The translations under genes were made by a program, and so were the position numbers. Positions 16,838 to 24,680 of a DNA stretch of 64,000 bases are shown one piece after another. This stretch comes from M50B91 sp964526665. GTDB lineage: Bacteria; Patescibacteriota; Gracilibacteria; UBA4473. Within the stretch, counting starts at the first letter, position 1, and each line of letters opens with the position of its first letter. Below the pieces are notes generated by a model. That model made no database searches and was not told the origin of the DNA. It saw only the letters and a program-made list of their open reading frames with translations. The stretch covers positions 1-64,000 of the forward strand of contig CAZGJL010000002.1 of assembly GCA_964526665.1 (NCBI GenBank), written 5' to 3'.

Positions 16838-19235
16838 TGTAGGCTGCTAAATTATAATTTTCAGCAGCTTCAGTAAGATATGAAGGAAGTTTAAAGTTTC
16901 GTTCTTTTGCATTTTTTTTGGTTTGTTTGTAGGCAAAAGCAAGATCTTCGGTTGGAATTCCCCATTTTTTCCATTTTTCTGCTGGATCATTTACGAATTC
17001 AGCGATTTTTTCATACGCTTCATCGTAATTCTTAACAGTAAAAAGATATTCTCCAGCCCATTTCTGAAGAAGGGAAATCGTATGTACTCCATCATCAATT
17101 TCAATTTTTTCAGTTTCGATCAGAACCCTAACTTGTTTAATTAAGTTTGCCCATAAATGTTCTCCATTATTTGAAGGATCAACAAAAATACAGGGAGACA
17201 TAATGCTTTGCTTGAGCTTCATATTCGTGAGAGTGATTGCCATTTCCTCTAAGGTCCCCAGTCCGCCAAGATTGAAAATACGAAAATTTGAAATCTTATC
17301 CATTTCTCCTTGTCGTTTCCCTCTCCCATCTCGTGTATCAAAATCAACCATTGCATCTGGTTGAGAATTATATACTTGTTTTTCGTCATTTTCATTTTCC
17401 TTTTCCTTTTCAGTAGCAAAGTTGTTAGCAGGTTTTATTTTTTCAACATCAATACCGTACCCAATTGATAAAATTTTATTTTTTCTTGCCGCTTTGTCTG
17501 CAGCAAGCATTACTCCGCTCCCTTTCCCATGAACAAAAGCAGCGGTGCCAGCACCTGATTTTTCGGTAAACAAAGTATTTATTTTTTCTGCAAAACTATC
17601 CAATTGTGGCTGCAGAGCCTCTCCAACTTGATCGTTGTGAGAACCATAAAGCGCAATAACATTTTCTATTTTATCTATTTTTTCGGTATTTTTGGGCTCT
17701 ACCCAAAGACCTTTATAAAATTCATATAAAACTTCTTTATCTTCAATAGAAAACGTTTTATAAATTTGTGCATTTCTGTCTCGAGTGAGTTTTACAAATT
17801 GATCATATTTTGCAGAACTGAAATACACATTATGAAGGGGCTTTCTCTTTAATGGTTCTTTCCGAAAATCATCCGTGTGCAGGTTGAGGTCTCGTGCCAA
17901 AAAAATGCCAACGCCATCGCTTTCAAGAGAGTCCATAGATTTACTAGAGGGGAATGCGTGCGAAGCAAAAATTCGACGCGGGGTTTGAGCGCCTCCAATA
18001 TATTTAATAAGCTTTAAAAATTTATCATCATCTAGAGAGTTACTATTCGATTTTATTTGTATTTTTCCGCTTAAGATAGTTTGTATTAATTCTTGCTGCT
18101 GGATTTCAGTGCCATCCCACGGAATATCCTGCACAGGATTCTCCTTATTATCAACATCAATTAATACTCCGTATGACCCAGGAGAGTCATTTTTTGTTTC
18201 TGAAATATTGTGTTGTTTAAAAAAATCAGGGAGAAAATCAGGGTTTCCCATTTTAGAAAAATCAGTGATCTGTACTCCCTTGTTTAAGATTTTTTCTTTT
18301 GCTTCTTTCGTTCGTGCAATAATTTTCCATCTTCTTTGTGTTTCTTCATTTGGATCTGGGTAGACCCTCATTTTTACTTTAAAATTTTCTAAAGTAAGAG
18401 GAGAGTCCCCATAGTTAAAAATTTCGATATGTCGGTTGCTATTTTTTCCTGTAGTTCGTAGTGATTCAAAAATACGTGCAGCGAGGTGAAATACATTTGG
18501 ATTTTGCTCCCTTAAAATCTCAAAAATGTATGGACCAACGGATACACGAAGTGCCCCAACAAAAAATTCTTTTGGCTTTAATTTTGTTTGCATTGGATTT
18601 GGGGATTCATCCCGGATCTTACCAAGGCTTCTCCGGGATTGTTCCCAGACCTTTTGGGTATTAGCCTTCAAAAGAATATCTGAAAGAATATATTGTAGTT
18701 CTTGTAAGGGGACATCAATAGTTCCATCTGGATTAATATCAGCTTGTTCTGGAATCCAAATGTCCTTTTTTTCTATTGCATCATGAATTTTCCCTCGAGA
18801 GAGAGGAGTAGCCCCCAAGGTTACAAGAAGAGGGCCAAGATGGATGTTTTTGTTTCCTTTTTCATCAACTTCCTTAATTAAATCTGATAACAAGGTAGAA
18901 TGTTCTAGAGTTGCCAAAGAAGAAACTTTTGCCGCACAGGTAAGTCCTTTGTCGGAACAATATTCAGGTGTTTGCGTGAGATCTAATGTAGTGTCAATTC
19001 CAACCTGAGCATGACCACTCTTCCCATTCAGGGAGATGCCATCTCCTTCTTGAATAGCTTCCATAACTCTCGCAACCTCAAAATCTTGGAGATTCTTAAA
19101 TCGCAATAAAATAGATAGAACGGATTTTTCTGTATCAGGGTTTGTTTCCATTTGTGGCAGGTTTTCTGCCAGACCAGAGCCCTTAATAATTTCAATAACT
19201 TGTCCCTCAGATTGTGTGCGAAGTAAAGAAGTCAT
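16827..19235 (-). CDS. large protein with C-terminal LOG (lysine-decarboxylase-like) domain
   Basis: 802 aa. The last 270 or so residues fit the LOG/TIGR00725-type Rossmann fold: IALYGSHNDQ, then VHGKGSGVMLAADKAARK (like GGGxxGLM), then LGGLGTLEEM, the analogue of the PGGxGTxxE motif. Relatives are phosphoribohydrolases releasing bases from nucleoside 5'-monophosphates. The PGG proline is replaced by Leu, so activity is uncertain. The first 530 residues match nothing I recognise; parts look like a sequential helical domain with DLN and DNK-type charged stretches. It lies 47 nt downstream of exoIII and overlaps ychF tail to tail. Confidence 0.65.
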   Translation of the reverse strand: MTSLLRTQSEGQVIEIIKGSGLAENLPQMETNPDTEKSVLSILLRFKNLQDFEVARVMEAIQEGDGISLNGKSGHAQVGIDTTLDLTQTPEYCSDKGLTCAAKVSSLATLEHSTLLSDLIKEVDEKGNKNIHLGPLLVTLGATPLSRGKIHDAIEKKDIWIPEQADINPDGTIDVPLQELQYILSDILLKANTQKVWEQSRRSLGKIRDESPNPMQTKLKPKEFFVGALRVSVGPYIFEILREQNPNVFHLAARIFESLRTTGKNSNRHIEIFNYGDSPLTLENFKVKMRVYPDPNEETQRRWKIIARTKEAKEKILNKGVQITDFSKMGNPDFLPDFFKQHNISETKNDSPGSYGVLIDVDNKENPVQDIPWDGTEIQQQELIQTILSGKIQIKSNSNSLDDDKFLKLIKYIGGAQTPRRIFASHAFPSSKSMDSLESDGVGIFLARDLNLHTDDFRKEPLKRKPLHNVYFSSAKYDQFVKLTRDRNAQIYKTFSIEDKEVLYEFYKGLWVEPKNTEKIDKIENVIALYGSHNDQVGEALQPQLDSFAEKINTLFTEKSGAGTAAFVHGKGSGVMLAADKAARKNKILSIGYGIDVEKIKPANNFATEKEKENENDEKQVYNSQPDAMVDFDTRDGRGKRQGEMDKISNFRIFNLGGLGTLEEMAITLTNMKLKQSIMSPCIFVDPSNNGEHLWANLIKQVRVLIETEKIEIDDGVHTISLLQKWAGEYLFTVKNYDEAYEKIAEFVNDPAEKWKKWGIPTEDLAFAYKQTKKNAKERNFKLPSYLTEAAENYNLAAYITH

Positions 19236-19282
19236 TATTTTTTATAAAATACAACCTCTTTTTACTTATTTCTCAATAAAAG

Positions 19283-20065
19283 TCAACTTATGTCCAGTAA
19301 AATTGGACAATGATCGCTTCCCATTTGCGTTGTTAGATATTGAACGTCTTTCACTTGAGACAGAAATTTTTCATCCACAAAGAAATAATCAATACGCCAT
19401 CCCACATTTGTTGCTCGTGAGCGAGTAATAACATGCCACCACGAATAGACATCACGGACTTCAGGATTTCGCTCTCTCCAGACATCCGTCCAGCCATCTT
19501 TGATCCACTTGGTCAGCCATGCGCGTTCTTCGGGATGGAACCCGATTTTTCCTTCATTATTCTTTGGGCGAGCAAGATCAATTTCTTCGTGTGCGCAGTT
19601 CACATCTCCGGTGAAAATTACAGTTTTCCCTTCTGCTCGGAGCTGATTTACGAAGGCAAGAAATTTTTCATAAAATTCTAACTTTCCTTTCCAGGCTTCT
19701 GGGGATTTCCCCCCATTAGGGAAGTAGACGCCAAGCATTTCTTTATCATCAAAACTGATACGTGAAATACGTCCTTCGTCATCGGTGAAGTTTGGCATTC
19801 CTATTTGAAGTTTGCAGTTTGAAGTTTGCAGTTTGAAATCTTTCTTTACCCAAATAGCAGTCCCGGCATATCCAGGCTTTTCTGCGCTATGGTAAAATTG
19901 TTCATAAGCATCATATTTTTCAATAATTGGTTGTATTTGTTCGGGCTTTGACTTGGTCTCCTGAATAAAGAAAATATCAGGATCGTGTTGTTTTAAAAAC
20001 GATTCCAAATCCCCTTTTCTCTCGACGGCACGAATTCCATTTACATTCCACGAGATAAGCTTCAT
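19283..20065 (-). CDS. xthA: exodeoxyribonuclease III / AP endonuclease
   Basis: 260 aa. It removes 3' blocks and cleaves abasic sites in base-excision repair. Family motifs are intact: MKLISWNVNGIRA, FFIQETK (catalytic Glu), FTGDVNCAHEEIDLARP, WRIDYFFV, and GSDHCPILLDI (catalytic His). Residues about 79-90 (KLQTSNCKLQI) are coded by a tandem heptamer repeat that replaces a variable surface loop. Its ATG overlaps the TGA of the methyltransferase gene upstream. Confidence 0.95.
   Translation of the reverse strand: MKLISWNVNGIRAVERKGDLESFLKQHDPDIFFIQETKSKPEQIQPIIEKYDAYEQFYHSAEKPGYAGTAIWVKKDFKLQTSNCKLQIGMPNFTDDEGRISRISFDDKEMLGVYFPNGGKSPEAWKGKLEFYEKFLAFVNQLRAEGKTVIFTGDVNCAHEEIDLARPKNNEGKIGFHPEERAWLTKWIKDGWTDVWRERNPEVRDVYSWWHVITRSRATNVGWRIDYFFVDEKFLSQVKDVQYLTTQMGSDHCPILLDIS
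19804..19838. repeat. five tandem heptamers inside xthA
   Basis: Forward-strand units TTTGAAG, TTTGCAG, TTTGAAG, TTTGCAG, TTTGAAA. Related heptamers occur at 47551-47571. The insertion keeps the xthA frame open. Confidence 0.8.
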
Positions 20066-20673
20066 TTTTCCGCAATTAATACATAATTTTTCTCACGGAA
20101 AAGCGTACATGATTTCACAGTAAACCCAGCTTTTTTTGCCAGACGTTTCAGTTCGCTCACAGAAGTTTTGCGATAGATACGTGGATGTTTCTCTTTCCCA
20201 AACGGAATATTCCAATTTTTCTTCCCAAAATTTCCCCAAAAATATTTCCTTGGCAATTTCCATGTAGTGAGAAAGAGTTTTCCGCCAGGTCTCATGGTGC
20301 GAAATACTTCAGAGAAAAAGCGCTGTTGTTCGGGCTTGCTCAACAAATGATGAAAGCTCGCAATAGCAGCAATAACTTCAAATTGATCCGCTCCAAAAGG
20401 AAGTTTCTGTCCGAAATTTCCTCGAAAAAAATGATCACGAGAATTGTCTTCTCTTGCGATTTTTAATAACTCTTCACTGGCATCAAGACCAAAATAGTCT
20501 CCTTCATGGGTTCCACATTCAGTTAAAAATGTTCGCAATCGACCATTTCCACACCCCAGATCAAGAACCCGTTCTCCTTTATTAATAAACGGACGAAGGA
20601 GCTCAAACTCAGGCCAACCAGCCTGTCTGGTTTGAGAAAAATTCTTTGCGAAGGCGTCGTATTCAGACATCAT
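20062..20673 (-). CDS. class I SAM-dependent methyltransferase
   Basis: 203 aa. Motif I VLDLGCGNGRL binds S-adenosylmethionine; FGLDASEELL, the motif VIAAIASFHHL and MRPGGKLFLTTW follow. The layout, with late RIYRKTSVSELKRLAKKAGF, resembles Trm9/ABH8-type tRNA wobble-uridine methyltransferases, but the substrate cannot be fixed from sequence alone. Two ATG codons are in tandem (20673, 20670). The gene heads an operon with xthA and the LOG-domain gene. Confidence 0.8.
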   Translation of the reverse strand: MMSEYDAFAKNFSQTRQAGWPEFELLRPFINKGERVLDLGCGNGRLRTFLTECGTHEGDYFGLDASEELLKIAREDNSRDHFFRGNFGQKLPFGADQFEVIAAIASFHHLLSKPEQQRFFSEVFRTMRPGGKLFLTTWKLPRKYFWGNFGKKNWNIPFGKEKHPRIYRKTSVSELKRLAKKAGFTVKSCTLFREKNYVLIAEK

Positions 20674-20682
20674 AAATGGATG

Positions 20683-20710
20683 AGTAAAACATATTTTAAA
20701 TCGTTCGCAA
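20683..20710 (-). promoter_or_regulatory. promoter of the methyltransferase-xthA operon
   Basis: Reverse strand: TTGCGA (20710-20705), 16 nt, TTTACT (20688-20683), 9 nt to the first ATG. Confidence 0.5.
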
Positions 20711-20925
20711 AAGCAAGAAAGGAGAAGCTTGACAAAGATGGCATACTTACGTACTTTCCCCTTGTTCGTCAGGAGACAAACGAATTTGTTCTCTCTGCGA
20801 CAGATCTTTTACGTCTTCTGATGATTCTTTTATCCTTTTCTCGGTATGATTTTGTTTATAACTCTTGTGAACAGTACCATGCCGGGAAAATCCCAGCAGA
20901 AGTTAAAAATAAAAATATAAGAAAA

Positions 20926-21312
20926 ATGAATTTTTCAAAATTTATCAAAGCATTTATTGCTGGGGCGGTACTTTCTCTGGTTATATTACTCTTAGTGACC
21001 CTAATCTTTCAGGCACCAAACGAAGTTCGAGTTTCAGATGACTCCATTAGGTATTATATAATGGGGGGCACTCTTCTTTTGGGAATGATTCTTTATTTTC
21101 CTGCTATTTGGTTATTGGGAAAAGTAAAAACAAGGTGGCAATGGCATTCAGAGCATACGTTCCTTTTTCTTGTAGGAATCGTATGTATCATTGTCGGAGG
21201 TCTTATATTGATTAATTCTTTCGTAGGATGGGCGCTCGTTATTGCAGGAGTTGTTGCTATGGGAATAACTATCGCTGCAGTTAGATCAAAAGAATTAATA
21301 TCAGAGACATAA
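20926..21312 (+). CDS. four-helix membrane protein
   Basis: 128 aa with four predicted membrane segments (about residues 8-30, 45-65, 80-98 and 100-120) and short loops. I recognise no family. The open frame extends about 290 nt upstream, but that part lacks membrane or coding character, so ATG at 20926 (MNFSKFIKAFIAGA) is preferred. A strong terminator follows. Confidence 0.55.
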   Translation: MNFSKFIKAFIAGAVLSLVILLLVTLIFQAPNEVRVSDDSIRYYIMGGTLLLGMILYFPAIWLLGKVKTRWQWHSEHTFLFLVGIVCIIVGGLILINSFVGWALVIAGVVAMGITIAAVRSKELISET

Positions 21313-21314
21313 TC

Positions 21315-21350
21315 GAAGGGCGTTCATTTTTTAAATGAACGCCTTTTTTA
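21315..21350 (+). terminator. strong intrinsic terminator
   Basis: An 11-bp perfect stem GGCGTTCATTT (21319-21329) / AAATGAACGCC (21333-21343), TTT loop, then six T. Confidence 0.9.
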
Positions 21351-21354
21351 CATC

Positions 21355-22320
21355 TCACACTTGTCCGGCTCTTCGAATTTCGTCAAAAATTTCATGGAGA
21401 TCCTTCATTGTTTGTACTCGAATCAATCGGTCTCGAAACTGTGCAGCTCCTTCTACTCCACGCACGAATTGTGCTAAATGTTTTCGTAACTCCATAAGAG
21501 CGAACTTCTCTCCCTTTTGTGATACGGCGAGAGCGGCTTGTTTTTCAAAAAAAGTAAGTCGCATACTTAATTCGGGGATAGCAGGGATTTCTTTTTCTTC
21601 AAATGCAGCGCGACATTGTGCAAAAATCCAAGGATTTTTTACTGCTGCGCGGCCAATCATTATCCCATCTAAGTTTTTTAATCGATCTTTTGCCATTTCT
21701 GCGGAAGTAATATCACCATTCCCAATTACGGGGATAGAGAGGGATTCTTTTACTTTATAAATAGGATCCCAGTTGGCGTTTCCAGAAAATTTTTGCTGCG
21801 TAGTTCGTCCGTGTACTGCTAACATCTGGATTCCTGCATTTTGAAAATCAACACAGGTTTGTTGGAACATTTCGTCATCAAAGAACCCGAGTCGCATTTT
21901 TACCGTAACGGGCAACGTAGTGGATTTCACCAGCTGCTCAATCATTTTGGCACTGGCATCCGGATCTCTCAGGAGTGCAGAACCGTTTCCAGAATTTATA
22001 ACTTTTGGGCTCGGGCATCCGAAATTCAAGTCAATAAAATCAGCTTCCAGTTCTTCTACAACAGCACTTGCGGCGACAAAATCTTCCGGGTCAGAGCCAA
22101 ACAATTGAACTCCAAAGGGCCGTTCCATGGGCGAAAAAAAGGCCATGCGTCGTGTTTTGGGATCACCAAATCGAAAGGCTTTTGCTGACAACAGTTCAGA
22201 AATAAGAAGCGTACTGGGCTCAATTTCTTTCACTAAGGTACGAAAAGGACTCTCAGTGTATCCTGCCATTGGAGCAAGGGCGAGAATGGGACGTTTTAAG
22301 TTTTCAAAAAGAGAGGACAT
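21355..22320 (-). CDS. dus: tRNA-dihydrouridine synthase (DusB type)
   Basis: 321 aa. It reduces uridine in the tRNA D-loop with FMN and NADPH. The N-terminal LALAPMAGYTESPFRTL, the catalytic-Cys motif DLNFGCPSPKVINSGNGSAL, VTVKMRLG, HGRTTQQKFSG and IGNGDITS are all present. The start is ATG 22320, not the upstream in-frame ATG, because a promoter ends 7 nt before it. The C-terminal helical domain is complete. Confidence 0.95.
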   Translation of the reverse strand: MSSLFENLKRPILALAPMAGYTESPFRTLVKEIEPSTLLISELLSAKAFRFGDPKTRRMAFFSPMERPFGVQLFGSDPEDFVAASAVVEELEADFIDLNFGCPSPKVINSGNGSALLRDPDASAKMIEQLVKSTTLPVTVKMRLGFFDDEMFQQTCVDFQNAGIQMLAVHGRTTQQKFSGNANWDPIYKVKESLSIPVIGNGDITSAEMAKDRLKNLDGIMIGRAAVKNPWIFAQCRAAFEEKEIPAIPELSMRLTFFEKQAALAVSQKGEKFALMELRKHLAQFVRGVEGAAQFRDRLIRVQTMKDLHEIFDEIRRAGQV

Positions 22321-22327
22321 CGTGCGA

Positions 22328-22356
22328 GTTGTACCTGAATTATAAATCAAATTCAA
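22328..22356 (-). promoter_or_regulatory. leaderless-type promoter of dus
   Basis: Reverse strand: TTGAAT (22356-22351), 17 nt, TACAAC (22333-22328), 7 nt, ATG at 22320. It lies over the 3' end of the DUF192 gene. Confidence 0.65.
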
Positions 22357-22759
22357 CCCGGTCTCCAATATCCCCCGGGAATTCTCCAGCATTGATTTCT
22401 AATATCCAACGAGCTGGTGTTTCTACTTGAAATATTTCACAGCGATTACTTTCACAAGGGGCGGCCGTTATAATATCAATGACCCTTTTATCACTTCCAA
22501 TCCATATAATATCAAGGGGAATAATCGTGTTTTTCATCCAAAATCCAGTTATTCGTTCTTCACCCAAATCAAACAACATGCCCGTATTTTGGAGCAAGTT
22601 TTTTCGAGACATGAGCCCTTTTTCAATTTCATCGTTTGTTGAGGCAAGCTCACAAATAAATTCTTGGTCCCCGACATGTACCACGGCTTTTGTCATGGGA
22701 GTATTTCCACAAGCAGTGAATAGCAACAGAGAAAAAGCGCCAATAAATAAGGATTTCAC
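22340..22759 (-). CDS. DUF192 lipoprotein
   Basis: 139 aa. A lipoprotein signal (MKSLFIGAFSLLLFTAC, lipobox Cys at residue 17) places it on the outer face of the membrane. The mature part is a DUF192 domain: ELASTNDEIEKGLMSRKNL, MLFDLGEERITGFWMKNTIIPLDIIWI, and the end VLEINAG-like segment. The function of DUF192 is not established. The start is GTG with a -10 box 6 nt upstream. Confidence 0.88.
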   Translation of the reverse strand: MKSLFIGAFSLLLFTACGNTPMTKAVVHVGDQEFICELASTNDEIEKGLMSRKNLLQNTGMLFDLGEERITGFWMKNTIIPLDIIWIGSDKRVIDIITAAPCESNRCEIFQVETPARWILEINAGEFPGDIGDRVEFDL

Positions 22760-22765
22760 ACAATA

Positions 22766-22793
22766 ATTGTATCATTGTTTTCTCGGTCAACAA
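22766..22793 (-). promoter_or_regulatory. leaderless-type promoter of the DUF192 gene
   Basis: Reverse strand: TTGTTG (22793-22788), 16 nt, TACAAT (22771-22766), 6 nt, GTG at 22759. It stands back to back with the divergent promoter at 22795. Confidence 0.6.
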
Positions 22794-22794
22794 C

Positions 22795-22823
22795 TTGACA
22801 CTGTTTTGTAACGAAGTTATAAG
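22795..22823 (+). promoter_or_regulatory. divergent promoter for the gene at 22849
   Basis: TTGACA (22795-22800), 17 nt, TATAAG (22818-22823). The leader is about 20 nt with no Shine-Dalgarno motif. Confidence 0.65.
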
Positions 22824-22848
22824 ATTATCGATTTTTTGAAACGAAATA

Positions 22849-23487
22849 ATGAAAAGGGTTTTCTGGGGATTAGTAAAGATAGCAATAATTATACTATTAC
22901 TTGTATGGGTAGTGCGATGGCTTTTTCCTGTATCAAATCAAGAGAAATCTGTGTCAGAAACGATAAAAGAACAGTTGCAGATAGCAGTGCCTTCCGCAAA
23001 AGAAATATTATCTGTTAAGAAAAATTCAGTACCAAAGACGCTACAACAAAAAAAATATGCGTTATATTCTGAAAAAGCGGGAATGCCAGAAGCATTTACA
23101 GCAGAAGTAACACTTAAAGGAACCGAGGCTATTTCTGCACAACTTGCACGTGCCTTTGATGAGCCATTGGGGGAGTGGGGGAACCTTTCTGTTCACAAAA
23201 AAACATTTTGGGTACTGGCAGAACTTACTTTGCAGGATATAAATGTTGATTTAGCACAATCATTAAATGGAGCCGTTCTGACAGTAAAAAAAGGAAGCGT
23301 CTCAATCGATCTTTCAGAGGTCTCAATCACGTCTTTTCCTGCTCTGACTCTTAGTTCCCCGGGAGGCTCTTTTGCCAGTGTCACGGTTGACACCAGAGAG
23401 ATTGAGAGCCCACTTCCATCCAAAAAAACGTTGCGTCGAATGTCGGGAAGAAGCTGGCAAAAGGTGCTTGAGGCGGGGACCCGTTGA
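22849..23487 (+). CDS. membrane-anchored hypothetical protein
   Basis: 212 aa. One N-terminal membrane helix (residues 5-26) anchors a periplasmic or extracellular domain of about 180 residues with a beta-rich C-terminal half (VLTVKKGSVSIDLSEVSITSFPALTLSSPGGSF). No family recognised. It ends in TGA. The last 165 nt lie antisense to the apparent, probably spurious, extension of gpsA. Confidence 0.6.
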   Translation: MKRVFWGLVKIAIIILLLVWVVRWLFPVSNQEKSVSETIKEQLQIAVPSAKEILSVKKNSVPKTLQQKKYALYSEKAGMPEAFTAEVTLKGTEAISAQLARAFDEPLGEWGNLSVHKKTFWVLAELTLQDINVDLAQSLNGAVLTVKKGSVSIDLSEVSITSFPALTLSSPGGSFASVTVDTREIESPLPSKKTLRRMSGRSWQKVLEAGTR

Positions 23488-23698
23488 GGAATGTTTGAGA
23501 AAGGGGAGATTTGAGATAAGGCGTGTCCAAATTTTTAAAGTAAGAGTTGAAGCAACTAAATCTTTTTTTGGTGAAGGGAATAAAAGAGCTTCCAGCAAAG
23601 ATCGTATAAAAGGTTCAGAGCTTTCCCATCGAGAAAGAGAGACCAGATTTGCCCCTGCGACTTCTATTAAAAGTTCACAGGAAACCCATGAATGAGTA

Positions 23699-24678
23699 TT
23701 ACTTTGAAAGTGTTTTTTTTCTGCTACTGCTAAAAACTTTCTCCAAACAGAGTGCATTAAGCCGGTCAATTCGGGAAATTGGGATTTATGAAAAGATGAT
23801 ATTTTTTTTTGCTTTACCATGTCACAAAAAACATCCATTTGAGGTCCCCGAAAAGAGCGAGAACGCCTGCCAAAGTGAAATTTTTGACTCAAAATAAGGC
23901 CCTCCAGCGTTTTAAATTCTTTTAAAATTTCTTCTTCATTATTTTTTCCTAAAGAGAGAGCTTTCCCTGCCCGGAAATTACGAGAACCGTCTGCATGTGG
24001 AAAAATACCCAAACACAATAAAATATCTCCTAATCCTGATATTCCAAGAAATTCCGCACGATCTTCTTCTCCAGGGGCAGCGATATTCACTGATTCAAAT
24101 CCAGCATGAATTGCCAGAAGAATCGCTTCTACTTTTTCTTCGGGAGAAGAGAGGCTGCTCCATACTTTTCCTAGCTCAAAAACTAAAAAGTTTTTTAACA
24201 TTCCTCCTCGTTGTACAATTTCAATTGACTCGGAAGCTTCTACATCAAGGAAGTTACTCGAAAGTGTTTGTGCGAGAAATTCAGCAGTTTGTAATGAATT
24301 ACCAGCAATTTTTGTTGCGGTTGGCGTATGACCTATCTGATCAGCCAAATTGGGTCCAGAGAGTGAAAAAACGCGCCACTTATCAGCAGGAGAAATATGT
24401 TTTTGGAATATTTTTAGCGCTTTTCGTCCTTTTGATGTCACAACAATAGATGCGCGTGGAAAGGACTCAATATAATCAAGAATAGCGAGTTTGTCTCCAT
24501 TTTTAGCAGTAGAAGGAATGGCTAATACCAAAATATCAGGATCGTTTTTTGGGCGATCTCCTGGGAGCTTCCATATATCAATACCAGAAATAGTTTTCCC
24601 AATAAGAGGGGTCCATGCTGTTTTTAGAGCGCATCCAAACCATCCAGTTCCGATGATTCCTATTCTTGGGAGAGACAT
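23699..24678 (-). CDS. gpsA: glycerol-3-phosphate dehydrogenase [NAD(P)+], possible frameshift
   Basis: It makes sn-glycerol-3-phosphate for phospholipids. Present: nucleotide-binding GIIGTGWFGCAL, TSKGRKAL, SGPNLADQ, MLKNF (the conserved Lys of ALKN), GLGDIL and SRNFRAGKAL. The uninterrupted frame runs on to 23323, giving 451 aa, about 110 more than the family norm, and runs antisense into the neighbouring gene. The extra part begins right after an 8-A homopolymer (forward T-run near 23709-23716). One added A would end the protein at TAA 23699-23701 (about 325 aa), the usual length; one lost A would also stop it soon. I give the probable end; the true sequence needs checking. The start lies 2 nt after the stop of the upstream gene. 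Confidence 0.8.
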
Positions 24679-24680
24679 GT

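Noticed and set aside
20632..20925. N-terminal extension of the membrane protein at 20926
   Set aside because: The upstream part overlaps the promoter and start region of the divergent methyltransferase gene and shows no coding character.
23323..23698. Extended C-terminus of GpsA as a real domain
   Set aside because: It starts right after an A8 run, exceeds the family length and lies antisense to a gene with its own promoter; kept as a finding only.
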